Shown here: positions 26,305 through 34,676 of the stretch, piece after piece
Layout: every line of letters begins with the position of its first letter
Position numbering within the stretch: the stretch's first letter is position 1
Assembly: GCF_014645795.1 (NCBI RefSeq)
Contig: NZ_BMMK01000006.1
Coordinates: forward strand, 158,826-222,825
DNA: 64,000 nt
Direction: 5' to 3'
Origin: Longimycelium tulufanense
GTDB taxonomy: Bacteria; Actinomycetota; Actinomycetes; Mycobacteriales; Pseudonocardiaceae
Notes under the pieces: model-generated
What the model saw: only the letters and a program-made list of their open reading frames with translations
Databases searched by the model: none
Told to the model about the DNA's origin: nothing
Translations under genes and position numbers: made by a program

Positions 26305-26697
26305 CTACTCGTCGTCCTGGCCTGTCGACTGCGGCCCGCCGGGCCAGCCACCATCCTGGTGGACGCGGGCCAGCTCGTCAGCCAAGGTGCTGCGTCGGTG
26401 GTGGGCCGCGTCGGCGTTCGGCAGCCACAGCGCGTCGGCGATGCGCTGCCATGACCAGCCGTGCCGCCGTGCCTGGTCGATGAATGCTGCCTCAGACTGG
26501 GCCAGCACCCTGCGGTGGCGCGCCAACTCCTGGTACCAGGCGGTTAGAACGTCGTCGGTGAGGTCGGGTGCTGGGGCTCGGTTCGAGGCGATGATGAGTC
26601 CGGTCAGCTGGTCGAGGTCAAGGAGCAGGTGTCGGTCCTGGTCGAACTGGTGACCGTGGAACCACTGGTCGATAGCGGGGTTGCGGTTGTGTGCCAC
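26305..26697 (-). CDS. Small HTH-containing protein
   Basis: A 130-aa protein whose central segment (RHGWSWQRIADALWLPNADAAHH, about residues 78-100) has the WxxIAxAL-helix-turn-helix pattern common in actinobacterial DNA-binding proteins. The N-terminal half is helical and acidic. The GTG start lacks a strong ribosome site. It may regulate the nearby early or accessory genes; no target is visible. Confidence 0.62.
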   Translation of the reverse strand: MAHNRNPAIDQWFHGHQFDQDRHLLLDLDQLTGLIIASNRAPAPDLTDDVLTAWYQELARHRRVLAQSEAAFIDQARRHGWSWQRIADALWLPNADAAHHRRSTLADELARVHQDGGWPGGPQSTGQDDE

Positions 26698-26823
26698 ACG
26701 TCCACTTTCGGAGTGTCGGGGGCGGCGCGCAAGAGGGCTTTGTGGTCGCCGGATGTTCTCGCCCGCCGCCCCTCATACACCGTGTCTGTTTAGGGCAGGT
26801 CGGGGTTGTGACTCACGCCGTTC

Positions 26824-27165
26824 CTACCTTATGTGTCCGATCCACAATTCAGCTCCCCCTGATCCGTGATCCCAGCACCAGGTCGGGAAGCCGCGGAACG
26901 CGAAGACGATTGCATCGTCCTTGCACCGTTGGCACGGCGGATTGAGCCAGTTATCTTGCCAGTAGTAGTGCTTAACGAAAATGTTGACGTTGTCCGGTGG
27001 GGCGCCGCCGCCGTCGCACTGTGACGGAGCCTCCGTGATCTCGTGTGCCACCCCCGTAGGGGCAGGACCTGACTCGCTCGCCTGAGCCGCCGTCACCGTT
27101 GCCAACGGAGCTAAACCGGCAATCGCCACGGCGGCAGTCAGCACGCGTAAGCGTCCTGCTCTCAA
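26824..27165 (-). CDS. Small secreted cysteine-containing protein
   Basis: A 113-aa exported protein: signal peptide over residues 1-30 (AAVAIAGLAPLATVTAAQAS) and a mature part with four cysteines (QCDGG, PPCQRC, TWCWD) that could form two disulfides. The TTG start at 27165 is chosen because GGGAGG lies 7 nt upstream. A secreted product from a prophage accessory zone is a candidate lysogenic-conversion factor; no family is recognised. Confidence 0.7.
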   Translation of the reverse strand: MRAGRLRVLTAAVAIAGLAPLATVTAAQASESGPAPTGVAHEITEAPSQCDGGGAPPDNVNIFVKHYYWQDNWLNPPCQRCKDDAIVFAFRGFPTWCWDHGSGGAELWIGHIR

Positions 27166-27357
27166 TTTTGATCCTCCCTCTCTCCATGGACGGCCGACCC
27201 CCTCTTTTCGTCGGCCGTGGAGGATCATGCAGGGCGGACATCCCGGCCGGTACCACCGCATGGATTCGCCTACTCGGCCCACTCGAGATACTCCGTTACA
27301 TGGCTAGCCTGTTAAAGATATCCGCTGCCACCCCGCCACGTGCGGTTGCGAGCTATC

Positions 27358-27705
27358 TCAGGGCGCCCGGAATTCCTGTGGTGCGGCACGTGTGGCGTGG
27401 AAAGTCGCCACCAACGCGGCGCGAATACCAGCGTCACATGGTCGAAGCGGGGCGCCCTCGGCCACCAAGTCGACCACGGCCGCGAGTGCCTCATCGTGAT
27501 GGTTCCACAACCCCGGCGGCGCGTCGTGGGCCGCGAGACACTTCCGCGCCGTGTGGAGGAACGCGATCAGCGCCGTGCCGTCTCCGGATAGCACCGCACG
27601 CGCCAACTCCACCAGCCCGGCGAGTTCCCGGGGCCGCTTGTGCTCGCCCGCGAACTGGAGGACGACGGCCAGGTAGCGGCCGAGCACCACGCCGGGGCGA
27701 TCCAT
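27358..27705 (-). CDS. Hypothetical helical protein
   Basis: About 115 aa, largely alpha-helical with Leu/Ala-rich amphipathic segments and two cysteines. The start is uncertain: ATG 27705 lies 7 nt after TACAGT, a possible -10 of a leaderless transcript, while the frame remains open to 27777. It is divergent from lsr2. No domain is recognised. Confidence 0.5.
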   Translation of the reverse strand: MDRPGVVLGRYLAVVLQFAGEHKRPRELAGLVELARAVLSGDGTALIAFLHTARKCLAAHDAPPGLWNHHDEALAAVVDLVAEGAPLRPCDAGIRAALVATFHATRAAPQEFRAP

Positions 27706-27822
27706 GGCCGGCACTGTAGCCAGCCGCAGTGACAATTGCCGGGAAGTCACCGGTTCGGCGTCACCAGGAACGACCACGGGCCGGCGGGCCGAAACTTTCG
27801 GTTGGACGCTGCGGCTAATCTT

Positions 27823-27859
27823 GTCGACGTGGCACGTCTCCCCGTCGTGCCACGTCGAC
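27823..27859. repeat. 14-bp perfect inverted repeat upstream of lsr2
   Basis: Arms GTCGACGTGGCACG and CGTGCCACGTCGAC with a 9-nt centre. Two more dyads follow before lsr2: CCCCGGCAT/ATGCCGGGG around 27863-27897 and GCCCCGT/ACGGGGC around 27917-27936. They may be operators or terminator/attenuator structures in the lsr2 leader. Confidence 0.7.
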
Positions 27860-27972
27860 CGACCCCGGCATGTCCCCTCTCCTCAAGATATGCCGGGGCC
27901 GGTCCCCTCAGACCTGCCCCGTTGGGGACGGGGCTCCTGTTTGTTAAGACGACACAGAACGGTAGAGCACGC

Positions 27973-28422
27973 ATGGCGCAGAAAGTCACCGTCCAGCTCA
28001 TTGACGACATGGACGGCGGGACCGCCGCCGAAACCATCACGTTCGCGCTGGACGGCGTGACCTACGAAATCGACCTGTCCGAGGCCAACGCTGGCAAACT
28101 CCGCGATGCCTTCGCCACGTTCGTGGGCGCCGCACGACGGGCCGGGACAGCCTCCAGCGGGATCGGTCGCCGTCGGCCGGCACCCACAACCACCGCCCCG
28201 GCACGACGGGAAAAACTCCAGGCCATCCGGGAATGGGCACGTGCCAACGGACACACAGTGTCCGACCGGGGCCGCATCTCCGCCGAGATCATGAACGCCT
28301 ACCGCAACCACAACCAGGTCACGGCCCCGCCCGCCAACGCCCACGCGGACACCCCATCGGCTCAGGTCCCGACCATGGCGTTCAGCTCCGAAGGCAACAT
28401 CTCCGCACCCGTCCACGCCTGA
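27973..28422 (+). CDS. lsr2: Lsr2-family nucleoid protein encoded by the prophage
   Basis: A 149-aa Lsr2. The N-terminal dimerisation domain (AQKVTVQLIDDMDGGTAAET, residues 2-21 onward) is followed by a Pro/Ala/Arg-rich linker and the C-terminal AT-hook-like DNA-binding domain (IREWARANGHTVSDRGRIS). About 35 residues of extra tail follow. Lsr2 is the actinobacterial H-NS analogue that silences AT-rich foreign DNA; phage copies can replace or disturb host silencing. It stands alone with a hairpin-rich leader and its own terminator. Confidence 0.92.
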   Translation: MAQKVTVQLIDDMDGGTAAETITFALDGVTYEIDLSEANAGKLRDAFATFVGAARRAGTASSGIGRRRPAPTTTAPARREKLQAIREWARANGHTVSDRGRISAEIMNAYRNHNQVTAPPANAHADTPSAQVPTMAFSSEGNISAPVHA

Positions 28423-28436
28423 CGCCGACAACGCAG

Positions 28437-28475
28437 GGTGCCCCGGCAGCCTTACACACGGGCCGCCGGGGCGCC
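28437..28475 (+). terminator. Hairpin after lsr2
   Basis: 11-bp arms (GGTGCCCCGGC/GCCGGGGCGCC, one G-T pair) with a 17-nt loop 15 nt after the lsr2 stop. There is no strong T-run. Confidence 0.5.
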
Positions 28476-28608
28476 GTCCGGCTCGTCGCGGGGTTCCTGG
28501 TCGTTCTTCTCTAGTTCTGGGGCACTCTGTTTTCCCATGCGCGAACCGTATCGCTGGATGACGTGAGGTAGAACCACTATCGGGGTCCTCCCCGTCGGTT
28601 CACCCCCA

Positions 28609-29874
28609 CTATCCCGTCGGGGTGAGCATGTCCCGCAATCGACGCAGGATGGCCTGCCCCTCCATAGCCACGTAATCGAGCCTGGCGGTTTCTGCGGCCC
28701 GGATGGCCCGCTGAACCTGATGGGGCAACCTGTGGGACTCTGCTGCTTTCAGGGCCACCCGCAGCGCTTCGGTTGCCCCATCCCTCTCACCAGCAGCCAA
28801 CAACACTTCTCCGGCGGTGACTCGCTCAATGACGTGCCACTGCGGTGCGAGGGGAAGCGCGTTCACTGGGTCCGCGTTGAGTAGTCGGGCGGCTTCGGCT
28901 GCGCGGGCTGTGGAGATCAGTCCGCGCAGGTGGATCTCATGGAAGGTGAACGGGTTGAACAGCATTTCGCGCCCGTCGTGGTGGTCGAGTACGTTTCGGT
29001 AAGCGCTGACGGCCTGATCAAAAAGCGTGGGGTCGCCGAGTTCCCCAGCGGCTCGGGAGAGGAGCGCGAGAGCCGCCCCGCGTCCCTCGTTGTCCTCGGA
29101 TACCTGGAGCGCACGTTGGAGCCTCAGCACGGCCGCACCGGTGTGTTCCGCCTTGCGCAGCTCGTTGCCGTGCATCCGCAGGGCGTGAGCCAGGAGAGCA
29201 CGGTCGCCAAGCCGTTCCGCAACGAGAAGTCCTTTGCCGGTCCACCGAGCAGCAGCGCTCAGCCGTTCCTCGGGTAGCACGGTGCCGAGCGAAACTCCGA
29301 GGGCTGTCCGGGCTTGCCCGAGCAACACCAGTGTGTCCCATTCAGCATGACCAGCGGCAACCCGTGCCTCCAGTCGGGCGACCAGTGGCCACAACTCGTT
29401 GACCGCGTCGACAGCGCGGCCTGCCTTGCGGGCGATCTCGGCAAGACGAACGGTGGAATCGCCAAACTGAATCATTGCCGCAAAGTCGACGTCTTCGCGG
29501 TCCGTGACGCCGAGGACATGGGCAGGCAATCCAAGAACGCCTGCAATATGGCGACGAGTCCCCACGTCCTTAATGGTCCGTCGACCGGTCTCGATCATAG
29601 ATACGTACGTTTTGTCGTAGCCGAGAAGCACCGCGAGCCTGTCTTGGCTCAGTCGGTTCAACCGGCGGTAGGTGCGGAGAATGATTCGCAGGTCGCGGGT
29701 TGCGAGTGCTGCGCTGGCATCCGGTGTGGACCACAGCCACATGGCCGGCGTGAGCCGTTGAACGGGGACGGACGGAGACTCGCGGTTGGCTGTGGCGTAG
29801 CACGTGGGGCATACGTGGTCCAGCGCAAAGCGGCTTAGCTCAGCACCGCAGGACTCACACCGTCGGCTGGGCAT
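28609..29874 (-). CDS. XRE-family regulator with N-terminal zinc ribbon and TPR-like region
   Basis: A 421-aa protein: a CxxC...CxxC zinc ribbon (CESCGAE...CPTCY, residues 6-26), an XRE HTH (about 63-100, RLSQDRLAVLLGYDKTYVSMIE) and a long helical region with TPR-like repeats to the C-terminus. Such multidomain regulators are common in actinobacteria and sense a peptide or protein partner. The ATG at 29874 is preferred; TTG 29886 overlaps the NUDIX gene. It is coupled to NUDIX and leftward. Confidence 0.85.
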   Translation of the reverse strand: MPSRRCESCGAELSRFALDHVCPTCYATANRESPSVPVQRLTPAMWLWSTPDASAALATRDLRIILRTYRRLNRLSQDRLAVLLGYDKTYVSMIETGRRTIKDVGTRRHIAGVLGLPAHVLGVTDREDVDFAAMIQFGDSTVRLAEIARKAGRAVDAVNELWPLVARLEARVAAGHAEWDTLVLLGQARTALGVSLGTVLPEERLSAAARWTGKGLLVAERLGDRALLAHALRMHGNELRKAEHTGAAVLRLQRALQVSEDNEGRGAALALLSRAAGELGDPTLFDQAVSAYRNVLDHHDGREMLFNPFTFHEIHLRGLISTARAAEAARLLNADPVNALPLAPQWHVIERVTAGEVLLAAGERDGATEALRVALKAAESHRLPHQVQRAIRAAETARLDYVAMEGQAILRRLRDMLTPTG

Positions 29875-29878
29875 GGGC

Positions 29879-30325
29879 CTACCCAATCAGCTCCGGGGCC
29901 TGCTCCCGTAGATGAGCAAACCACCTTGCGATTGACCGCTTATACCCGTCCGGCATGTGCAGCTCGGGAACCTCACCCTCCTTAAACAAGCCCACTTCCT
30001 TGTGTTCATGGGAAAGAACGGGAGGGGCCGCGGTGTCTGGGTAACAGCCGTAAGTCACGATGAACACGTCCTTCTCAGCGGTCGCGATGTGGTACATCCA
30101 GGAGTCCAGGATCGGCCCGGTGGTGACCTTCCACTGAGTCTCTTCGGTAATCTCGCGTGCTACGCACTCTTCGGGAGTCTCGCCAGGTTCAATCTTGCCG
30201 CCCGGCAATTCCCACTCCTCGCGCTCGTTCCGCAGTAGTAACACCTTGCCATCACGAACGACAACACCCTTGACGGAGATGGGGAAGAGGTGGAACGCAC
30301 GTCGTAGGTCGTCGGGCTGAGACAC
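29879..30325 (-). CDS. NUDIX hydrolase
   Basis: A 148-aa NUDIX protein. The box GGKIEPGETPEECVAREITEE (about 47-67) has the GX5EX7REUXEEXGU pattern, with one change at its end (TQWK instead of the usual glycine-hydrophobic). It would hydrolyse a nucleoside diphosphate derivative. GTG 30325 has GAGGAG 6 nt upstream. The stop region overlaps the start region of the XRE gene, so the two form an operon, divergent from the dioxygenase gene. Confidence 0.88.
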   Translation of the reverse strand: MSQPDDLRRAFHLFPISVKGVVVRDGKVLLLRNEREEWELPGGKIEPGETPEECVAREITEETQWKVTTGPILDSWMYHIATAEKDVFIVTYGCYPDTAAPPVLSHEHKEVGLFKEGEVPELHMPDGYKRSIARWFAHLREQAPELIG

Positions 30326-30491
30326 CGGCAACTCCTCTGGGCACTGGGGGCTCACCGCGAAGGTAGCAGCACGAGGGGTCGCGACGTGATCGCTTCGAAT
30401 CCGGCCGTGTTGACAGGTTGTCACTGGACTACGGGCATAGCGGGGGTTCTGCTGATCACGTCCGACCCACGACGGTGAGGAGGGTGCCCAG

Positions 30492-31256
30492 ATGACGAAC
30501 TTCGATCTGTACCGAGTCGACATCCGTGCAGGAGAGGGTCTCGCGGCGTTGGTGGCGACCCTCGCTGAACATGGGTTCGCGCTGATCACGGGGGTTAGCG
30601 AAGCGGACACCTTGCTGCGGTTGGCTCGCTCGCTGGCCACGATCGTGCCCCACAGGGACAGTGCAGCCAACGGCATCACCACGATTGCTGACCTGGGTAC
30701 GCCCGGTGCTGGGTTCCTCGGGTTCAGCTCGCGCGAACTTGCTCCGCACACCGACCGTTCCAGCGTCGACAAGCCCCCCGGCTTGCTGATGATGGGGTGT
30801 GCACAACCAGCCGCCAGTGGAGGTCAGTGTGTCGTGGTCGACGGCAAGGCAGTATACGACGATCTCGCCGAGACAGCTCCTGACGCGCTTCATGCTCTTT
30901 CCACTCCGCGTTCCGCCCTGTTCGGCGGCGCGTCAGGTTACCTCGGGTCTGTCTTCAGTAGGGCCAGTAGTGGTCGGATAGCAGTTCGTTTACGACTCGA
31001 TGATCTGGCCCAGTTCTCGCCGGAAGCCACTCGATTCCTTCCGATTCTTCGGGATGCTCTCAGTCGACACGCCATGACATACGGTCTCAAGACGGGAGAA
31101 GGGTACATCCTCCACAATCACCGATGGATGCATGGCCGTCGCGCATTCCTCGGACAACGAGTGATGTACCGCATCAACGGAAACCCACTACCACACATAG
31201 ATATACACTCGGGGTTCACTCCGTTTCGCCGCGTACTTCCCAGCACTGCCGCATGA
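30492..31256 (+). CDS. TauD/TfdA-like Fe(II)/2-oxoglutarate dioxygenase
   Basis: A 254-aa cupin-fold dioxygenase. The HxD iron motif is in LAPHTDRS near residue 86-88, and the distal histidine and 2OG-binding arginine are in LHNHRWMHGRRAF near 217-229. GGAGGG precedes the ATG. It would hydroxylate or desaturate an unknown substrate. It opens a rightward accessory cluster that ends with the APH-like kinase. Confidence 0.8.
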   Translation: MTNFDLYRVDIRAGEGLAALVATLAEHGFALITGVSEADTLLRLARSLATIVPHRDSAANGITTIADLGTPGAGFLGFSSRELAPHTDRSSVDKPPGLLMMGCAQPAASGGQCVVVDGKAVYDDLAETAPDALHALSTPRSALFGGASGYLGSVFSRASSGRIAVRLRLDDLAQFSPEATRFLPILRDALSRHAMTYGLKTGEGYILHNHRWMHGRRAFLGQRVMYRINGNPLPHIDIHSGFTPFRRVLPSTAA

Positions 31257-31266
31257 CGGGCTGAAT

Positions 31267-31530
31267 GTGATACCCGTAATGCTGATAGGGGTGCTCCTCG
31301 TCTTTCTGGGCTCAATGTCTCTCATCCTGGCGAGCTGTCGACTCTCTCGACAGACAACGTCAGTAAACCACAGAGCAATGTTGTTTGAGTCGGAACAGCA
31401 GCGCGAGCAGGGACGAAAAGTGGCACCACTCCCTAGCGACCCAGAAATCACTCAGCCCGTTATCAGACTTGTCTACACACCTCTTGAGACGCGGGCGCAG
31501 CGGTATCGAGCATTCGGCAAGGTTGCCTGA
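31267..31530 (+). CDS. Small single-pass membrane protein
   Basis: An 87-aa protein with one N-terminal membrane helix (VMLIGVLLVFLGSMSLILAS, about 4-23) and a basic cytoplasmic tail. The GTG is 11 bp after the dioxygenase stop; ATG 31279 is the alternative. Base composition is lower in GC than its neighbours. It is probably co-transcribed with the dioxygenase gene. Function unknown. Confidence 0.55.
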   Translation: MIPVMLIGVLLVFLGSMSLILASCRLSRQTTSVNHRAMLFESEQQREQGRKVAPLPSDPEITQPVIRLVYTPLETRAQRYRAFGKVA

Positions 31531-31646
31531 GCGTACAGGCGTTAGCAGTTTTCCGCCTTACTATACCTCCCTACGTGGAGGCCGTGAGAAATATTGGTTT
31601 TCTGGCTTCGCTCTGGTATTTGCGTGACAACCTGGATAGGAGTGTT

Positions 31647-32108
31647 TTGGCCGCAGATCTCTCGGTTCCGGGTGGTGACACGGCTGTCCGCGTGGTGGAA
31701 TCGGGTACGGCGCCGAAGTTAACCGGCTCAGTCCCGACTGTTCTCCCGTATCCGGGCCGCCAGCCCGGGGAGTCACCCACGGCGATGTTGGCTCGGTGGG
31801 CGGAGAACGCGGTACGCGACGCCGAGACCTGGGAGAGACACGGGGACACGAGTCTCGCGCGACTGGCCCGGCTCCGCGCTGAGATCTATATCAGCGCCGC
31901 TGAGCTGGTGGACGCCGACGGGATGCCGGCCGTGGTCGGCCCGTTCCGGCATCACGCGGCGACTCTGGCAGCCGAGCTTGACGGGCTGGAACGCCTGGGT
32001 GCCCCGCTGCAAGCGCGTGAGCTGCTCTATATCGCCGGACGCGCACACCAGGCGGTCGCCGCCGCCATAAGTGGAGAACTGATCGAGTACATCCATAAAT
32101 GGCCTTAG
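31647..32108 (+). CDS. Hypothetical helical protein
   Basis: About 153 aa from the TTG at 31647, which has AGGAG 4 nt upstream; the frame is open to GTG 31575. The C-terminal two-thirds is rich in long amphipathic helices (MLARWAENAVRDAETW). I recognise no domain. It is in the same rightward accessory group. Confidence 0.62.
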   Translation: MAADLSVPGGDTAVRVVESGTAPKLTGSVPTVLPYPGRQPGESPTAMLARWAENAVRDAETWERHGDTSLARLARLRAEIYISAAELVDADGMPAVVGPFRHHAATLAAELDGLERLGAPLQARELLYIAGRAHQAVAAAISGELIEYIHKWP

Positions 32109-32263
32109 CTTCCGTGTCGTCGCACACGGAGGTAGGGAACCCAACCATTTCTTACCCTGAAGGGAGGGATCTCCTGGCCGTTACTGGGGCCGCCGCTCTC
32201 CATTCCCACACACCCCGGGGATGGGTTCAGGGCGGCGGCCCGTTCCACCCGTACGTTCCACTG

Positions 32264-32295
32264 CTCGCCCCTCTTGCGCGCCCACGAGGGGCGAG
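32264..32295 (+). terminator. Intrinsic terminator-like hairpin
   Basis: 10-bp arms CTCGCCCCTC/GAGGGGCGAG, 12-nt loop, followed by the T-rich stretch TTCATTTTT about 19 nt on. It lies in the 323-bp gap at 32109-32431, which has no gene and ends with the next gene's promoter region. Confidence 0.55.
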
Positions 32296-32431
32296 TGTCG
32301 GTTGCCCATATTCATTTTTCCGCAAGCAAGAGACCGCCCATTAGTCGTATTGCTCACACTCACTCACCCGAGCATCCTCGGTCTAGTAGCGCCCAGTCGG
32401 GGCGCAGGGAAAACCGTTGGAGGCTGCAAGG

Positions 32432-32923
32432 ATGACGCTTGCATTAGAGACAAACGAACCGCAGCGTCTCATTGATGAACACTTATTCAGTTGGCACGTT
32501 GCCCGGATCACCAGGGACAACCCGGAGGTGGACTGCGGGCTAGCCGAGCGGATTGCGTTGGAAACGTACAAGTTCCTCGCGGCGTGTGCGGCGGAGCCAG
32601 AGCCCGCGCTGTCCCCGAGCCACACGGTGGACAAGGGATGGCACGCTCTCCTCCTCAACACGCGCGCGTACAGCTCTATCTGTGGCCGGGTGGCGGTCCG
32701 GTTCATCCACCATGTCCCGCACGACTACGACATCCCGCCGGGGCAGCCAGGATCGACTGACCGTGTGACACCCACGATCGAGGCCCTACGGCGGGCGGGG
32801 TTTGAGCCCGACTTGGAGTTGTGGTCTGCTCACGCTGCGGAATGCAGCGACGGAAGCGACGACTGTAGCGCCAGCGGGCCGGACGGCAACGAGAACCAAG
32901 AGACCCGGCCACCCGGGCGGTAA
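32432..32923 (+). CDS. Glycine-rich-domain-protein-like (GRDP-type) small protein
   Basis: A 163-aa protein with the pattern VDKGWHALLLNTRAYSSIC...RFIHHVPHD (about 64-97), recalling the VDxxWHxFILHTxxYxxFC...FIHHxP motif of GRDP-like actinobacterial proteins. The role is unknown. GGAGG lies 8 nt before the ATG. The tail after residue 130 is polar and probably disordered. It sits 56 bp before the APH-like kinase gene. Confidence 0.7.
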   Translation: MTLALETNEPQRLIDEHLFSWHVARITRDNPEVDCGLAERIALETYKFLAACAAEPEPALSPSHTVDKGWHALLLNTRAYSSICGRVAVRFIHHVPHDYDIPPGQPGSTDRVTPTIEALRRAGFEPDLELWSAHAAECSDGSDDCSASGPDGNENQETRPPGR

Positions 32924-32979
32924 CGCGAGGTAGTTCGCTGGTCTGGCCTCACCTGAAAGCGTTCGAGGGAGTTACCGAC

Positions 32980-33873
32980 GTGCCATCACACCGCGACTGG
33001 ACGGACCTTCCCGACCAGGTTCGCGCCGCGATTCAGGCCCACACGGGACCGATCGCTACGGTGATCCCCACCGGGCGGGGCCAGACCTGCGACATCGCGG
33101 CCACTCTCCGGCTGGCCGACGGCCAACGCCGGTTCCTCAAGGGTGTGCAGGGTGCCGACCGCCGGATGCGGTGGCTTCGTCACGAGGTGACGGCGGGCCG
33201 GCTTGCCCCCGGGCTTGCTCCCGAGGTGCTGTTTCACGCCGACGTCGGGGACTGGCTTGTTGTCGTGTTCGAACATGTCGAGGGCCGCACGGCGGACTTT
33301 TCCCCCCACTCACCAGACCTCGCCCGAGTCGCGGCCACGATGCAGCGACTCGCCACCATCCCGGCCTCCGGGGTTGGCCCGCTGCGCGATCGGTGGGAGG
33401 GCCACCAGTCGTGGCGCACGCTTGCCGAGAAAGCACCAGACCGACTAGACAACTGGCACAAGACCCACCTTGAGTCTCTGATCCACTGGGAGAGCGCTGC
33501 AGCCAATCGCGTCGCGGGTCCGTCCTTGCTGCACATGGACCTTCACCAACACCAGTTCCTGATTGGCCCCGACGCCCACGACGTGCGGGTGGTGGACTGG
33601 TCTTGGCCCGCTCAAGGAGCGCCCTGGGTCGACGTTGCTTTCCTGGTCATCCGACTTACCGGCGCCGGCCACCCACCCGGCGATGCAGAACAGTGGGCTG
33701 CCGGGATCTCGTCGTGGTCTTTCACCACCGAGGAGGCGCTGACCTCGTTCGCGGCCCGCGTCGCCGGCCTGTGGCGCTATCGGGCTGCGCAGCACCCCAA
33801 CAGCTCCATGTGGCGCTCAAACGCCGCGATGGCAGACACCTACCTCCGCTGGCGCTTGGCGAAACTCCTGTAA
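32980..33873 (+). CDS. Aminoglycoside-phosphotransferase-like (APH) kinase
   Basis: A 297-aa APH/choline-kinase-fold protein. The catalytic loop reads LLHMDLHQHQFLI (about 177-189): the Brenner HxDxxxxN has Gln where Asn is usual. The metal-binding aspartate is in VVDWSWP (about 204). The N-lobe lysine is probably in FLKGVQG near 50. Small-molecule phosphorylation is likely, but the changed Asn makes activity uncertain. GGAG precedes the GTG. It is the last gene of the rightward accessory group. Confidence 0.8.
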   Translation: MPSHRDWTDLPDQVRAAIQAHTGPIATVIPTGRGQTCDIAATLRLADGQRRFLKGVQGADRRMRWLRHEVTAGRLAPGLAPEVLFHADVGDWLVVVFEHVEGRTADFSPHSPDLARVAATMQRLATIPASGVGPLRDRWEGHQSWRTLAEKAPDRLDNWHKTHLESLIHWESAAANRVAGPSLLHMDLHQHQFLIGPDAHDVRVVDWSWPAQGAPWVDVAFLVIRLTGAGHPPGDAEQWAAGISSWSFTTEEALTSFAARVAGLWRYRAAQHPNSSMWRSNAAMADTYLRWRLAKLL

Positions 33874-33881
33874 ACACAAAC

Positions 33882-33921
33882 GGGACTCCCGGCCGCCCTG
33901 TGGTGGGCTTCCGGGGGTCCC
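33882..33921. terminator. Bidirectional hairpin between convergent genes
   Basis: 11-bp arms (GGGACTCCCGG/CCGGGGGTCCC, one G-T) between the APH-like gene and the leftward membrane protein gene. Confidence 0.55.
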
Positions 33922-33962
33922 CGCTGCATTGGCCGGGGCGTCTGCCCCGTGGGGTGGTGACT

Positions 33963-34385
33963 CTACCGGCCGGCGAGTGTCCGGGCGCGGTCGCGTTGCT
34001 GGGTCACGGTGTCGGTGGTGACCCCGTCTGTTGCCATGGCGTCCCGTGCCGCTGGTGAGCCGTTGGACAGTTGCTGCAGTAGCAGCTCTGCCATGTCTAC
34101 GGCGTGTTGGCAGGAGGGGCGGCGCCCGTTGGTGCACTGGTCGAGGTAGCGGCCCAGCTCGGCATGGGTGCTCTGCATGCGGTTGATCTCGCCTTGCGTG
34201 TTGGCGCTGGGTGGTGCGGCTGCCGTGCTGGTGTCCGGTGTGGGGGTGGTGGGCTGGTCGACCAGAGAGCCGATGATGATCAGGGTGATCAGGCCGGCGA
34301 GGATGACACCGAGTCCGATACCTACGGCTCGTTTGATGGTGTTGCCCGCTGTTGCCGATCTGTGCGTGTTGGGTCTCTTACTCAC
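33963..34385 (-). CDS. Membrane-anchored small protein
   Basis: About 140 aa from the GTG at 34385: a short basic N-terminus, one membrane helix (AVGIGLGVILAGLITLIII, about 20-38), a Thr/Pro/Ser/Ala linker, then a helical domain with two cysteines (DQCTNGRRPSCQH) and coiled-coil character. The frame is open to 34439. The layout resembles an exported anchored protein. No family is recognised. Confidence 0.62.
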   Translation of the reverse strand: MSKRPNTHRSATAGNTIKRAVGIGLGVILAGLITLIIIGSLVDQPTTPTPDTSTAAAPPSANTQGEINRMQSTHAELGRYLDQCTNGRRPSCQHAVDMAELLLQQLSNGSPAARDAMATDGVTTDTVTQQRDRARTLAGR

Positions 34386-34441
34386 AGTGTTGATCACACC
34401 ATGATCGGTACGAGCCGTCGATAAGGTCTCGGGAAACACAA

Positions 34442-34479
34442 AGAGCCCCTGCCCTACCGGTGAGTGGGACAGGGGCTCT
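34442..34479 (-). terminator. Terminator-like hairpin
   Basis: AGAGCCCCTG/CAGGGGCTCT arms, extended by GCCC/GGGAC on the inside; it lies directly after the stop at 34485 of the leftward operon. Read leftward it is followed by a short T-rich run (TTTGTGTTT). Confidence 0.65.
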
Positions 34480-34484
34480 GCTGG

Positions 34485-34676
34485 TTAGCGCCGTCGGACG
34501 AGGGTGGGGTACCGCTCGGCGGTGATCGGGTGTGTCCGGGGGATGCCCCGGGAGTCGCGGCATTCGGGAGTGACGAACTCTCGGGTGCCGGGTGGTACTC
34601 CGCGGATGTGGTGGGTGATGCCGTGCTCACATGGGCTGATGACCCGGAGGACGGTTCTGGTGTCGTCGTTGGTCAT
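34485..34676 (-). CDS. 63-aa hypothetical phage protein
   Basis: A 63-residue protein (MTNDDTRTVLRVI...) with two cysteines and several histidines; the composition would allow a small metal-bound fold. The ATG overlaps the stop of the gene before it (ATGA), giving strong support by coupling. It is last in the leftward operon that starts at the sigma-like gene. Confidence 0.62.
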   Translation of the reverse strand: MTNDDTRTVLRVISPCEHGITHHIRGVPPGTREFVTPECRDSRGIPRTHPITAERYPTLVRRR

